From Pseudofrankia inefficax (GTDB taxonomy: Bacteria > Actinomycetota > Actinomycetes > Frankiales > Frankiaceae): a stretch of DNA of 64,000 nt. The stretch lies in NCBI RefSeq assembly GCF_000166135.1, contig NC_014666.1:5580001-5644000 (forward strand), given 5' to 3'. The notes beneath the pieces were generated by a model. It made no database searches and was not told the origin of the DNA. It saw only the letters and a program-made list of their open reading frames with translations. The translations under genes were made by a program, and so were the position numbers. Shown here one piece after another: positions 36,248 through 44,576 of this stretch (positions are counted from its first letter, which is position 1; every line of letters begins with the position of its first letter).

Positions 36248-37768
36248 CTACCGGACGGCCTCGCCGGAGCCGGCCGCCAGCTCGTCGCCCACCCGCGGTG
36301 CCGGTGTGGCGGGGGTCGCGGGTGGCTCCGGCACCGCGGCCACGGCGTGGCGCGGCCGCAACAGGACCGTGGCCAGGACGATGCCGGCCGCGACACAGCA
36401 GGCGGCGACCAGCAGGCCGAGCCGGTCGCCGCCGACGAGCGCCGACACCGGGTCGTGACCCGCCCTGGTCAGGGTCGCGGTGCGGCCCGCCGCGACCGTG
36501 CCGAACACCGCGAGGCCGATCGCCGCCGAGACCTGCATGGAGACGTTGACGATGCCCGACGCCAGGCCGGCGTCCGCCGGGGGGACGTCGGCCAGCGCCA
36601 GCGTCGTCAGCGGGACGAACGCGCCGCCGCCGCCGAGGCCGAGCATCACGGTGACGATCAGCAGGCGCGGGAAGTACGGCGTCCCCACCCCGCCGGTCGC
36701 GAACAGGACCAGGCCCGCCAGCATGATCGTCATACCGGCGACCAGGACCCGGTACGGCCCCAGGCGGGCCGTCAGCCACCGGGCGAGCCCGAGGGACATG
36801 ACGGCGACGACCCCCGTCTGGGGCAGGAACGCGGCACCGGTCGCGACCGCGCCGTAGCCGAGCACCCGCTGCAGGTAGAGCGCCCCGAAGAAGAAGTAGC
36901 CGTACATGCCCGCGGCCATCACCGCGCGCACGGCGCTGCCGGCGATCAGGCTGCGCTGGCGCAGCACCCGTGGCGGCAGCATCGGGTCGGCGACGCGCGC
37001 CTCCCAGCCGGCGAAGGCGGCGAGCAGCACGACGGCGACCGCGCCGGTTGCGAGGGTGCGCGCCGAGCCCCAGCCGACGTCCGACGCCCGCACGATCGCG
37101 TAGATGCCGATGATCAGGGCCGCCGTGACGAGGACGGCGCCCAGCACGTCGATCCGAGGCCGGGTCGCGCTGCCGTCGCCGCGGCGCCGGTCGAGCAGCA
37201 GCACCCCGCCGGCGAGCGCGACGATCCCGATCGGCACGTTGATCGCGAAGATCCAGTGCCAGTTGAGGGCCTGGGTCAGCAGGCCGCCGACGATCAGGCC
37301 GAGCGAGCCGCCGCCGATCGACACGAGCATGTAGCGGCCGATGGCGCGGGCGCGCTCGGCCGGGTCGGTGAACTCGGCGACGACGATCGCGAGCACCGAG
37401 GACGACGCGAACGCGCCGCCCGCCCCCTGCACGAACCGGGCCGCGACGAGCGTCGCCACCGAGTCGGCGAGGGCGCAGCCGATCGAGGCAACGGTGAAGA
37501 CGGCGATGCCGCCGAGGAACAGCTGGCGACGCCCGATCAGGTCACCGAGCCGCCCGGCGACGAGCAGCAGGCTGCCGTAGGTGATCAGGTAGCCGTTCAG
37601 GGTCCAGGTGAGGTCGGCCTGGGTCACGTGCAGGTCGGTCTGGATCGCGGGCAGCGCGACGTTCACGACCGTGGTGTCGAGCATGACCATCAGCTGGGCC
37701 AGCAGGACGACGATCAGCGCCAGCCATCGGCGTGGGTCCGGGCCCGCCGTCGGATTAATGTCGCTCAT
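36248..37768 (-). CDS. MFS drug exporter, DHA2 (EmrB/QacA) family
   Basis: A 506-residue transporter with 14 predicted membrane helices. Motif LMVMLDTTVVNVALPAIQTDL in helix 1, TWTLNGYLITYGSLLLVAGRLGDLIGRRQLFL (motif A) and the GGALGxxxGG-like segment are typical of proton-driven multidrug efflux. ATG 37768 lies directly after a perfect palindrome with an embedded TATAGT, so the mRNA may have almost no leader. It is divergent from a MarR-type gene, the usual layout for a repressor/exporter pair. Confidence 0.93.
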   Translation of the reverse strand: MSDINPTAGPDPRRWLALIVVLLAQLMVMLDTTVVNVALPAIQTDLHVTQADLTWTLNGYLITYGSLLLVAGRLGDLIGRRQLFLGGIAVFTVASIGCALADSVATLVAARFVQGAGGAFASSSVLAIVVAEFTDPAERARAIGRYMLVSIGGGSLGLIVGGLLTQALNWHWIFAINVPIGIVALAGGVLLLDRRRGDGSATRPRIDVLGAVLVTAALIIGIYAIVRASDVGWGSARTLATGAVAVVLLAAFAGWEARVADPMLPPRVLRQRSLIAGSAVRAVMAAGMYGYFFFGALYLQRVLGYGAVATGAAFLPQTGVVAVMSLGLARWLTARLGPYRVLVAGMTIMLAGLVLFATGGVGTPYFPRLLIVTVMLGLGGGGAFVPLTTLALADVPPADAGLASGIVNVSMQVSAAIGLAVFGTVAAGRTATLTRAGHDPVSALVGGDRLGLLVAACCVAAGIVLATVLLRPRHAVAAVPEPPATPATPAPRVGDELAAGSGEAVR

Positions 37769-37796
37769 GAGATAGTCACTATAGCGTGACTATCTC
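37769..37796 (-). promoter_or_regulatory. Palindromic operator overlapping the MFS promoter
   Basis: Perfect 11-bp arms GAGATAGTCAC and GTGACTATCTC around TATAGC. On the minus strand it includes TATAGT at 37783-37778 as a good -10 box, with TGTCGG 17 bp upstream as a weak -35. The palindrome ends at the base before the ATG. A bound MarR would cover the promoter. Confidence 0.75.
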
Positions 37797-37805
37797 GAGG
37801 CCGAC

Positions 37806-37849
37806 ACCACCCCGGCTCTATAACCACCCCGGCTCCACGACCACCCCGG
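37806..37849. repeat. Three ACCACCCCGG direct repeats, 17-bp period
   Basis: ACCACCCCGG at 37806, 37823 and 37840, in the divergent promoter region. The first two copies share CTC after the core. The 17-bp period is near 1.6 turns, so these may be activator or sigma-factor sites rather than a phased array. Confidence 0.65.
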
Positions 37850-37857
37850 GCACATAA

Positions 37858-37877
37858 CCATCAACAGATCTTGATGG
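37858..37877. promoter_or_regulatory. Inverted repeat before the MarR gene
   Basis: CCATCAA-CAGATC-TTGATGG with perfect 7-bp arms, 27 bp before the MarR ATG. The sequence is unrelated to the palindrome at 37769, so two different regulators may act here. Confidence 0.6.
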
Positions 37878-37904
37878 GCATGGTCATGTTACGCTCGGAC
37901 AGCC

Positions 37905-38423
37905 ATGGCACTCTCGATGAGTCCTGTCGGCCCGAGCCCGGTCGACACGGACACCCCGGTCAGCGCGGCCACCCTGAGCGCCCTGGTTACTCAAAGTGAC
38001 GACACTGCTTCGGTGGACGCCCAGAGCCCGGGTGCGCTCGTCCTGATGACGCGGCTGAGCCGGCAGGTCTACCAGGCCGCCACCGAGGACATCCTCGGCA
38101 TGAGCCTCAAGCAGTTCGTGCTGCTCAACCAGCTCCACGAGGACACCGGCGTGCCCCAGCAGCAGCTGGCCGAGTACCTCTGCCTGGGCGCGAACATCCT
38201 GGTGCTGCTGCTCAACACCACCGAGTCGGCGGGCTGGGCCGAGCGCCGCCGCGACCCGGCCGACCGGCGCCGCCACCTCGTCCACCGCACCCCGGCGGGC
38301 ACGGCCGCGGTCGCCCGCGCCGAGGAGGCGATGGACAGCGTCGAGCACAGCGTCCTCGGCAACCTCTCCCCCGCCGAGCGCACCGTCCTGCGCGGCCTGC
38401 TCGCCCGCGCCCTCGGCGACTGA
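37905..38423 (+). CDS. MarR-family transcriptional regulator
   Basis: A 172-residue MarR-type winged helix. An N-terminal extension of 40 residues precedes the dimer helix (VLMTRLSRQVYQAATEDILGMSLKQFVLLNQLHEDTGVPQQQLAEYLCLGANILVLLLNTTESAGWAERRRDPADRRRHLVHRT), with the usual DPxDRRRHLVxxT wing. It probably represses the divergent MFS exporter and is released by a drug-like ligand. ATG 37905 is used; ATG 37917 is possible. Confidence 0.92.
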   Translation: MALSMSPVGPSPVDTDTPVSAATLSALVTQSDDTASVDAQSPGALVLMTRLSRQVYQAATEDILGMSLKQFVLLNQLHEDTGVPQQQLAEYLCLGANILVLLLNTTESAGWAERRRDPADRRRHLVHRTPAGTAAVARAEEAMDSVEHSVLGNLSPAERTVLRGLLARALGD

Positions 38424-38457
38424 GCCCGCCTCGGCGATCTGGTCGCCTGGCGGGGCG

Positions 38458-39531
38458 ATGGCGCGCTACAACTTCGACATGACGACCGCGACACCGCGCA
38501 CGCCCACGCCAGGAGCCGAGCCGGCCTCGGGACTCGGGCCCCTCGGCGCGCCGCCGCCGTTCGACCTGGAGATGGCCGCGGCGCTGGAGGCGCTGGCCGG
38601 TGTGCTGCCGACGGCGATCACGCCGGAGATGATCCCGCTGATGCGCGGCCGCCCCCAGCTCGGGCCGACGAACGAGGAGCTGGCCCGCGGCGGGGCCTTC
38701 ACGATCAGCGAGGTCGCCGTGCCCGGCCCGGCGGGCGCGCCGGAGGTGGGGCTGCTCGTCTGCCGGCCGACGGCCGCGACGATCGAGGCGGCCGGGGCCG
38801 ACCCGGCCGCGGCCCAGCCGGTGATCTACCACGCGCACGGCGGCGGCATGATCATCGGGGATGCCCGCTCCGGGCTGCCGGACATCCTCGACTGGGCCGA
38901 GGACCTCGGCCTCGTCGTCGTGTCCGTCGACTACCGGCTCGCGCCCGAGAACCCACACCCGGCCCCGGTGGAGGACTGCTACGCCGGCCTGCTCTGGACC
39001 GCGGCGCACGCCGCCGAGCTCGGCGGCGACCCCGAGCGGCTGCTCGTCGCCGGCCTGTCCGCCGGTGGCGGCCTCTCCGCGGCGCTGGCCCTGCTCGCCC
39101 GCGACCGCGGCGGGCCGGCGCTGATCGGCCAGGTCCTGATGTCCCCGATGCTGGACGACCGCAACGACACCCCGTCGGCGGTCCAGCTGGCCGGCCTGGG
39201 CGTCTGGGACCAGTCGTCGAACGCGACGGGGTGGGGCGCCCTGCTCGGCGACGCGGCCGGCGGCGCCGACGTCTCGCCGTACGCCGCGCCCGCCCGGGCC
39301 ACCGACCTGTCCGGCCTGCCCCCGGCCTACATCGACGTGGGCTCCGCCGAGACCTTCCGCGACGAGGACGTCGCCTACGCGTCCCGGCTCTGGCGGGCCG
39401 GCGGCCAGGCCGAGCTGCATGTCTGGCCCGGCGCCTTCCACGGCTTCGACCTGCTCGCCCCGCAGGCCGCCCTGACCCGCCAGGCCAAGGCCGTCCGCCT
39501 GCAGTGGCTCACCCGGCTGCTGGCCCGGTAG
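38458..39531 (+). CDS. Alpha/beta hydrolase, hormone-sensitive lipase (HSL/GDXG) family esterase
   Basis: A 357-residue esterase. The oxyanion motif HAHGGGMIIGD, VVSVDYRLAPENPHPAPVEDCY, the nucleophile GLSAGGG (Ser in GxSxG), Asp in DVGSAETFRDEDV and His in FHGFD make a complete triad. It acts on acyl esters in the cytoplasm. ATG 38458 follows GGCGGGG; ATG 38479 is an alternative. It lies 34 bp after the MarR gene and may be part of the same detoxification unit. Its end overlaps the convergent HPr-kinase-like gene by 23 bp. Confidence 0.9.
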   Translation: MARYNFDMTTATPRTPTPGAEPASGLGPLGAPPPFDLEMAAALEALAGVLPTAITPEMIPLMRGRPQLGPTNEELARGGAFTISEVAVPGPAGAPEVGLLVCRPTAATIEAAGADPAAAQPVIYHAHGGGMIIGDARSGLPDILDWAEDLGLVVVSVDYRLAPENPHPAPVEDCYAGLLWTAAHAAELGGDPERLLVAGLSAGGGLSAALALLARDRGGPALIGQVLMSPMLDDRNDTPSAVQLAGLGVWDQSSNATGWGALLGDAAGGADVSPYAAPARATDLSGLPPAYIDVGSAETFRDEDVAYASRLWRAGGQAELHVWPGAFHGFDLLAPQAALTRQAKAVRLQWLTRLLAR

Positions 39532-40447
39532 CCGGGCCCGGCCCCGCGGTCCCGGGAGCCGCGCCCACGGCGAAGTCTGCGATCAGCCGGCTGGCCTCGT
39601 CCAGCGCGGTGGGCCGGTGCGGGTAGTCCAGGGTGGCGAAGGTCACGCCCCGCATCCAGCGAGTGAGGAAGTCGAACTCCCGAGCCGCGTCTCCGACCGG
39701 TATCAGGGCGGTCCGCATCAGGCCCGCGCGCAGCAGGAGCAGGCCGTCGACCGGCCGCATCACCGCCAGCGCGGCGGGCGCGGGGCCTCCCGTCGCCCGA
39801 TCGGGTTCAGGCCGGCTGTTCACCAGGATCACCGCCGCCACCGGCACCGGGCGGTCGGCCGGCCCGGCGAGCGGATGGCGGCTCTTCGTGCCGTAGCGCG
39901 GCAGTGGGATGCCGCCGTCGAGACCGAGCAGCTTCCCGGCATCGTCCCAGAGCCGGACCTCGCGGCTGCACGACAGCACCTGGGCCTCGCCGCCGGCCAG
40001 TCGCAGCACCGCCGCGTCGTCCCCGAGCAGCGGCCAGCCCAGCCGGCGGTGCAGTGCCGTGCTCAGCGTGGACTTCCCGGCCCCGGACCGGCCGACCAGG
40101 AGCACGGAGCCGGTCGGGCCGACCAGCGTGGCCGCGTGCAGCACCGGTGTGCCCGAGCCGGAGGCCAGCGCCCACGGAATGACGGCCGCGACGAAGTGGT
40201 CCGCCTCGGCTTCGCTCGGCGCCCGGGCCGGCAGATGCCAGCTGACCCGCCGGCCAGCGTGCAGGGTGTACGCGGCGAGGCCCTCCGGCACGACGACCCG
40301 GTCGTTGCCGCCCGCCGCGTGGACCTCCAGCGGCCCGCGCCGGGTGCTCAGCCGGGTCAGCAGCGCCCCACGCGGCGCCGGCACCGGGGTACCGCGCACG
40401 ACGACCGTCGGCAGGTCCCCCCCGCCGCCCCGGCCGCCGCCACCCAT
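39509..40447 (-). CDS. HPr kinase-like protein of the lasso-peptide locus
   Basis: 312 residues from the only ATG. Walker A is GRSGAGKS (119-126), with LLGDDAAVL as the expected catalytic Asp region and RHPLAGPADRPVPVAAVILV later. Such kinases in paeninodin-type lasso clusters phosphorylate the C-terminal Ser of the precursor. Family N-termini seem to be encoded upstream of this ATG (codons at about 40510-40448 read YRFGAVEVRSDVALPG), but no ATG/GTG/TTG is in frame there. A rare start such as CTG 40516 is possible. The precursor gene is 161 bp upstream. Confidence 0.8.
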   Translation of the reverse strand: MGGGGRGGGGDLPTVVVRGTPVPAPRGALLTRLSTRRGPLEVHAAGGNDRVVVPEGLAAYTLHAGRRVSWHLPARAPSEAEADHFVAAVIPWALASGSGTPVLHAATLVGPTGSVLLVGRSGAGKSTLSTALHRRLGWPLLGDDAAVLRLAGGEAQVLSCSREVRLWDDAGKLLGLDGGIPLPRYGTKSRHPLAGPADRPVPVAAVILVNSRPEPDRATGGPAPAALAVMRPVDGLLLLRAGLMRTALIPVGDAAREFDFLTRWMRGVTFATLDYPHRPTALDEASRLIADFAVGAAPGTAGPGPATGPAAG

Positions 40448-40538
40448 CAGGTACTCGTCGTAGCCAGGCAGGGCGACGTCGGACCGGACCTCGACCGCGC
40501 CGAAGCGGTAGCACAGCGGTGCCCGGCCGGCGGCGGCG

Positions 40539-40572
40539 ACAGACCCCCGGGGCGCTGGCCCCGGGGGTCTGT
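40539..40572 (-). terminator. Strong hairpin between lasso precursor and kinase genes
   Basis: A 15-bp perfect stem (ACAGACCCCCGGGGC and its complement) with a 4-base loop, 36 bp after the precursor stop. It would end or attenuate most transcripts so that the precursor is made in excess over the kinase, a common arrangement in RiPP clusters. Confidence 0.7.
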
Positions 40573-40608
40573 GTGACGCGGCCCGCTGCGACCGGACGTC
40601 GTCCTGGG

Positions 40609-40767
40609 TCAGCTCGGCTGCGCGATCTGGATGATGGCGTCCAGCAGCAGGCCGGGCTGGCCGGCCGTCCGCACCGCGAGGCTGCCATGCTCGGTCAGGC
40701 TGGGCTTCTGGTAGGCACGCCGCGCGGCGATATGGCCCTCGGCGGTGCCGGTCTTCTCGGCGATCAT
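40609..40767 (-). CDS. Lasso-peptide precursor (52 residues)
   Basis: ATG 40767 follows GGAGA at a 5-base spacing. The leader (1-35) carries YQKPSL at 19-24, the YxxPxL motif read by the leader-binding protein, and ends in T34-A35 with Thr at the penultimate place as in other lasso precursors. The core (36-52) is GQPGLLLDAIIQIAQPS. Gly1 and Asp8 fit an eight-residue macrolactam ring; the last residue is Ser. The cyclase gene ends 85 bp upstream, and the HPr-kinase-like gene is downstream. The ring size, cleavage point and phospho-Ser are predictions. Confidence 0.88.
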   Translation of the reverse strand: MIAEKTGTAEGHIAARRAYQKPSLTEHGSLAVRTAGQPGLLLDAIIQIAQPS

Positions 40768-40852
40768 CACACTCTCCAGGATCGACTACGGATACTGCAG
40801 ACAGTAATGCTTAGTGACCTGTCGGTTGCAGAGAGTAGCAGCGCGGGTCGCC

Positions 40853-42676
40853 TCAGAAGCGCACCCCGCTCCGCGCGAGCCACATGTCCAGGCCGACCAG
40901 CTGCCACAGAGCCACCAGCCCGTGCTGCGGGTCGGGAGGCTGCCGGCCGTCGCGGGCCGCCGCCACCGCTGTCGTCCACGCGGCCTTGGCGATCCCGAGG
41001 TCCACCCACCCGTCCGCGACCAGCGGTCCGCCAGCCAGCAGGCCCATCCCGCCGGCCTCCTCGACGGCGTCGACCAGCTCCAGGTCGAAGTGGGCCTTGC
41101 CCCGCCGGGTCCGCACCGACTCGGGCAGCACGTCGGCGGCCGCCGCCCGCAGCACCGGCTTGGTCTCCCCCGGCCGGTACATCGTCAGGCCCGGGGTCGA
41201 CAGGGCGACCTCGATCACCCGGCGGTCGTGGAACGGGTGGCGCCAGTCAACGCCCGCGCCCGTGTAGATCGTCCGCGCCGTGTCGAGCAGCGGCAACGAC
41301 GCGCGCACCACCGCGAGCCGCCACCGCTCCCGCTGGTCGTAGGACCGAAACAGGGCGGCGTCGGCGGCGTCCGCGGCGGCGAACCGGCCGTCGAGGTCCA
41401 GCCCGCGCAGGCGTGCCGGCCGGATCCACGGCAGGGTCAGGCGTTCACCCGCGATGCCGCGGGGAAACGGAGCGAGCGCGTGGCGGCGCGCGACGGCAAG
41501 CCTGGTCCGTACCGACCTGGGGCTGATCCCGGCGCCCGTCTGCCGCCAGAGCGGGCCGAGCCGGCCGGCCCGCCACAGGTCGGGCCAGTGGCTGCGCCAC
41601 CCGGTGAGCCAGTCGTCGCCGCCCTCCCCCGACACCAGCACGTCGAGGCCCTCCTGGCGAGCGGCGGTGCCGACCGCCTCGGTGAGGGCGAGGTTGGGCC
41701 GGGGCGGCATGTCGAGGGTGTCGGCTGTCCACTGCCGCCAGCGGTCCCAGTTGTACGGCTCCGGCTTGACCCGCAGCACGGCCGTGCCGGTGTGCTCCTC
41801 GACCGCGTCGACCCACCGGGACTCGTCGTGTGACCGGCCCGGGAACACCATGCTGATCGGCACGACCCGGGCCGGGCCCCCGTCCCGGGCCGCCAGCCGG
41901 CTCGCGATCCCGGTGATCGTGCTGGAGTCGAGGCCGCCGGACAGCCCGATGGCGACCGGTGCCCGCGCCGTCGCGTCGTGGACCGCGGCCTCCAGCGCCG
42001 TGCGCAGTTCCCGGGCGGCGACGGGCAACGGGGCGGCGCGCAGCGGCGGGACCACCGACAGCAGCGAGGTGAAGGGCCGGCGCGACGGGGCTCGGCCCGG
42101 GGCCACCTCGAGCACGTGGCCGGCGGGCACCCGCTCGACCCCGAGCAGCAGCGTCTCGTGCAGGGAGGTCAGGTCGCGGGTCAGCGTCTCGGCCAGCACT
42201 GCCTCGTCGACCCGCAGCGGGATCCCGGCGGCCCGCAGCTGGGCCGGCTCGGTGCCGAACAGCAGCCGCTCGCCGGTGTGGTGCACCACCAGCCGGCGCA
42301 TCGAGTGCGGGGAGCGGGCCAGCACCAGCCGGCTGGTGGCCGGGTCGAACACGGCCAGCGCCCAGTCGCCGAGCAGGTGGTCGAGGCAGGTCAGGCCGTA
42401 TCGCCCCCAGGACTCGACGACCCGGCCGGACACCCCGCCGCTGCCAGGTCCGCCCGTGGACCAGCCGTCGACGACGGCGAGCAGCCCGTTCGGCGGGTGC
42501 GCGAGGTCGGCGGCGGCGCCGAGGCCCGGCCCGGGCGCCGCGGCGACGGCCAGCACTCCCGCGGCCTGCAGGTGGACCGGGCCGCCGGCCGGGGTAGCCG
42601 ACGCGGCGAGCATGGTCGCGGCCAGCTCGGTCGAGCCCGGCTTGCCGTCCAGGCGGAGCTCTCCGCAGAAGCTCAT
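40853..42676 (-). CDS. Lasso-peptide cyclase (asparagine synthetase-like, LasC/McjC)
   Basis: A 607-residue protein of the asparagine synthetase B family. The glutaminase half lacks an N-terminal Cys (it starts MSFCG, so Cys is at position 4), hence no glutamine use. The synthetase half has the PP-loop GLSGGLDSS (about 241-249), VSGEGGDDWLTGW, HPFHDRRVIEVALSTPG and RRGKAHF, all as in lasso cyclases, which adenylate the ring Asp/Glu and join it to Gly1. ATG 42676 follows GGAGG, better than the start at 42733. The exporter gene lies 82 bp upstream, and the precursor 85 bp downstream. Confidence 0.9.
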   Translation of the reverse strand: MSFCGELRLDGKPGSTELAATMLAASATPAGGPVHLQAAGVLAVAAAPGPGLGAAADLAHPPNGLLAVVDGWSTGGPGSGGVSGRVVESWGRYGLTCLDHLLGDWALAVFDPATSRLVLARSPHSMRRLVVHHTGERLLFGTEPAQLRAAGIPLRVDEAVLAETLTRDLTSLHETLLLGVERVPAGHVLEVAPGRAPSRRPFTSLLSVVPPLRAAPLPVAARELRTALEAAVHDATARAPVAIGLSGGLDSSTITGIASRLAARDGGPARVVPISMVFPGRSHDESRWVDAVEEHTGTAVLRVKPEPYNWDRWRQWTADTLDMPPRPNLALTEAVGTAARQEGLDVLVSGEGGDDWLTGWRSHWPDLWRAGRLGPLWRQTGAGISPRSVRTRLAVARRHALAPFPRGIAGERLTLPWIRPARLRGLDLDGRFAAADAADAALFRSYDQRERWRLAVVRASLPLLDTARTIYTGAGVDWRHPFHDRRVIEVALSTPGLTMYRPGETKPVLRAAAADVLPESVRTRRGKAHFDLELVDAVEEAGGMGLLAGGPLVADGWVDLGIAKAAWTTAVAAARDGRQPPDPQHGLVALWQLVGLDMWLARSGVRF

Positions 42677-42748
42677 GACATCGGCCTCCGGTGCGTGGCG
42701 CCACATCGGCCGGGACCACGCCGAGACGGACACCGAGTATGGATACTA

Positions 42749-42770
42749 AGAGTGTTAATCAAAGCACTCT
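42749..42770 (-). promoter_or_regulatory. Inverted repeat at the exporter/cyclase junction
   Basis: AGAGTG-N10-CACTCT across the exporter stop, followed by GTATGGATAC. On the minus strand TTGATT lies 17 bp before TACTCG, a possible promoter for the cyclase. It may also slow transcription from the exporter gene. Confidence 0.4.
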
Positions 42771-44576
42771 GTGTTCGGATCGCGAGGTGCTGGCGTCCGC
42801 GAGTCGCAGCGCGTCGCGGAAGTAGCCCTCGGTCTCGGCGAGCTCGCCTGGGCTGGCCAGCGCCGTCAGCCGACCGTCCTCAAGCACCGCGACCCGGTCG
42901 CAGCCGAGCACCGTGGACATCCGGTGGGCGATGACGATGACGGTGGTCGCCGGCCCGATCGTCGCCACCGCGGCGCGCAGCGCCTCCTCGGCGCGGGCGT
43001 CGAGCGCGCTGCTCGGCTCGTCCAGCACCAGGAGATCGGGCAGCCGGACCAGCGCCCTGGCCAGCGCCACGCGCTGGCGCTGGCCACCCGACAGCGCGGT
43101 GCCGTGCAGGCCGGCCGGATGGTCGAGACCGTCCGGCCAGGACGCCAGCTCCGGTCCGAGCCCGGCCCGGACCGCCGCCGCGCGGACCTGGGCGTCGCCG
43201 AGCCCGGAACGCAGGAACCGGATGTTCGCCGCGACCGTGCCCGTGATCAGCGTCGGCTGCTGCGGCACCACCCCCACCCGGCCAAACCACTCCCGCGGGT
43301 CGACGTCGGCCCGGTCGACCGGCCGGTCACCGGGGCCGACGAGCACCTGGCCCCTGCTCGGTTCGAGCAGGCCGAGCAGCACGCCGGCGAGGGTGGTCTT
43401 GCCGGCACCGCTGCGCCCGACCACGCCAAGCCGCTCGCCCGGCCGCAGCGTCAGCTCGATGCCGGTCAGCGCGGGCCGGGCCGTGCCCGGGTAGGTCACC
43501 TCGACGCCGGCGAGCCGGATCGCGCCGGCGTTGGGGCAGGACCGCCCCCCTGGGGCTCGGCCGGTCGCCCAGCGGTCCAGGTGCTCCTCGACGCGGTCCA
43601 GGTGGGTCAGCCGTTCCCGCAACTGGTGCGCGGTGGCGCCGAGAGCGGAGGCCTGGCCGAGCGCGCGCATCACGAGCAGCGTGACGAGCCCGACGGTGCC
43701 CAGCGGCAGCTCGTCGAGCCAGAGCACCAGCAGCAGGACGGCGATGAGCGCGAGCACCGCGAGGTCGCGGGCCAGCCGCGGGGTGACGGTGGCCCGGAAC
43801 ATCGTCTCGCCGTGCAGGCGGCCGGCCCGCCCGGACGCCTGGGACAGCGCCTCGGCCGCCTCGTCGACGACACCGAACACCCGCAGCTCGGCGGCGACGG
43901 TCGTCGTCTCGGTCAGCGCCGTGCCCAGCGCGCTCGCCGCCTCGACCGCGCGCCGGTTCACCGCCTGGGTGTGCCGGCCGGCCAGGCGGACCGATCCGAG
44001 AACGGCGGCGACCACGACGGCCAGCGCGCTGGTGGCCAGCGGGCTCACGGCGAAGGCCGCAACGGCGAACGCGCCGAGGCGCAGGGCGGCGGCCACCGCG
44101 TCGCCGCAGCGCTCGGCGCCGAGGGAGATCTGCGCGGCGTCGCCGAGCGCGAGCTCCTGCAGTCGGCCGGTCGGCTCGGCCCGCTGCGCCGACCAGTCCG
44201 CGGCCAGGTAGTGGCGGGCCAGCCGGTCCCGGACCGACGTCAGGGCGGACGCGCCGATCCGACTGGTGACACGCGCGCACACGACGGTCGTCGCCGCCGC
44301 ACCAGCCGCGGCCAGCAGCGCCGCGCCAGCGAGCGTGCCTCGCGAGGATCCGAGCCAGGGGACCACCCGCGAGCCGCCCCGAGCCGACCCGGTCGCGAGC
44401 GTGATCATGAGGACCATCGTGAGCAGCTCCAGCAGGCCGGAGACCAGGCCGAGCACCGCCATGGTGGCCACCTGGCGAGCCGGGTGACGCACCCCGTCGG
44501 TGCTGCGCGACCACCAGTGACGGGCGCTGGCCAGCGCGCGCCGGAAGGTGGCCGCGCGGCGAGTGGGAGTGGCCAT
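42759..44576 (-). CDS. ABC transporter (exporter) of the lasso-peptide locus
   Basis: A 605-residue fused permease/ATPase (LasD/McjD type). The N-half has six membrane segments (about 40-315), and the ATPase domain (360-590) has Walker A GRSGAGKTT, signature LSGGQRQRVALARAL, Walker B LLVLDEPSSALD and HRMSTV. Length and arrangement fit a homodimeric exporter giving both export and immunity. It is the first gene of the lasso run on the minus strand. No separate peptidase C39 domain is present. Confidence 0.92.
   Translation of the reverse strand: MATPTRRAATFRRALASARHWWSRSTDGVRHPARQVATMAVLGLVSGLLELLTMVLMITLATGSARGGSRVVPWLGSSRGTLAGAALLAAAGAAATTVVCARVTSRIGASALTSVRDRLARHYLAADWSAQRAEPTGRLQELALGDAAQISLGAERCGDAVAAALRLGAFAVAAFAVSPLATSALAVVVAAVLGSVRLAGRHTQAVNRRAVEAASALGTALTETTTVAAELRVFGVVDEAAEALSQASGRAGRLHGETMFRATVTPRLARDLAVLALIAVLLLVLWLDELPLGTVGLVTLLVMRALGQASALGATAHQLRERLTHLDRVEEHLDRWATGRAPGGRSCPNAGAIRLAGVEVTYPGTARPALTGIELTLRPGERLGVVGRSGAGKTTLAGVLLGLLEPSRGQVLVGPGDRPVDRADVDPREWFGRVGVVPQQPTLITGTVAANIRFLRSGLGDAQVRAAAVRAGLGPELASWPDGLDHPAGLHGTALSGGQRQRVALARALVRLPDLLVLDEPSSALDARAEEALRAAVATIGPATTVIVIAHRMSTVLGCDRVAVLEDGRLTALASPGELAETEGYFRDALRLADASTSRSEHRVL

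Noticed and set aside
38458-39531. Candidate leader protease for the lasso peptide.
   Set aside because: It is a plain HSL-family esterase on the other strand next to a MarR gene, with no transglutaminase-like B2 features.
40853-42676. Genuine asparagine synthetase.
   Set aside because: No Cys directly after the start Met, lasso-cyclase-like motifs, and a neighbouring precursor and exporter.
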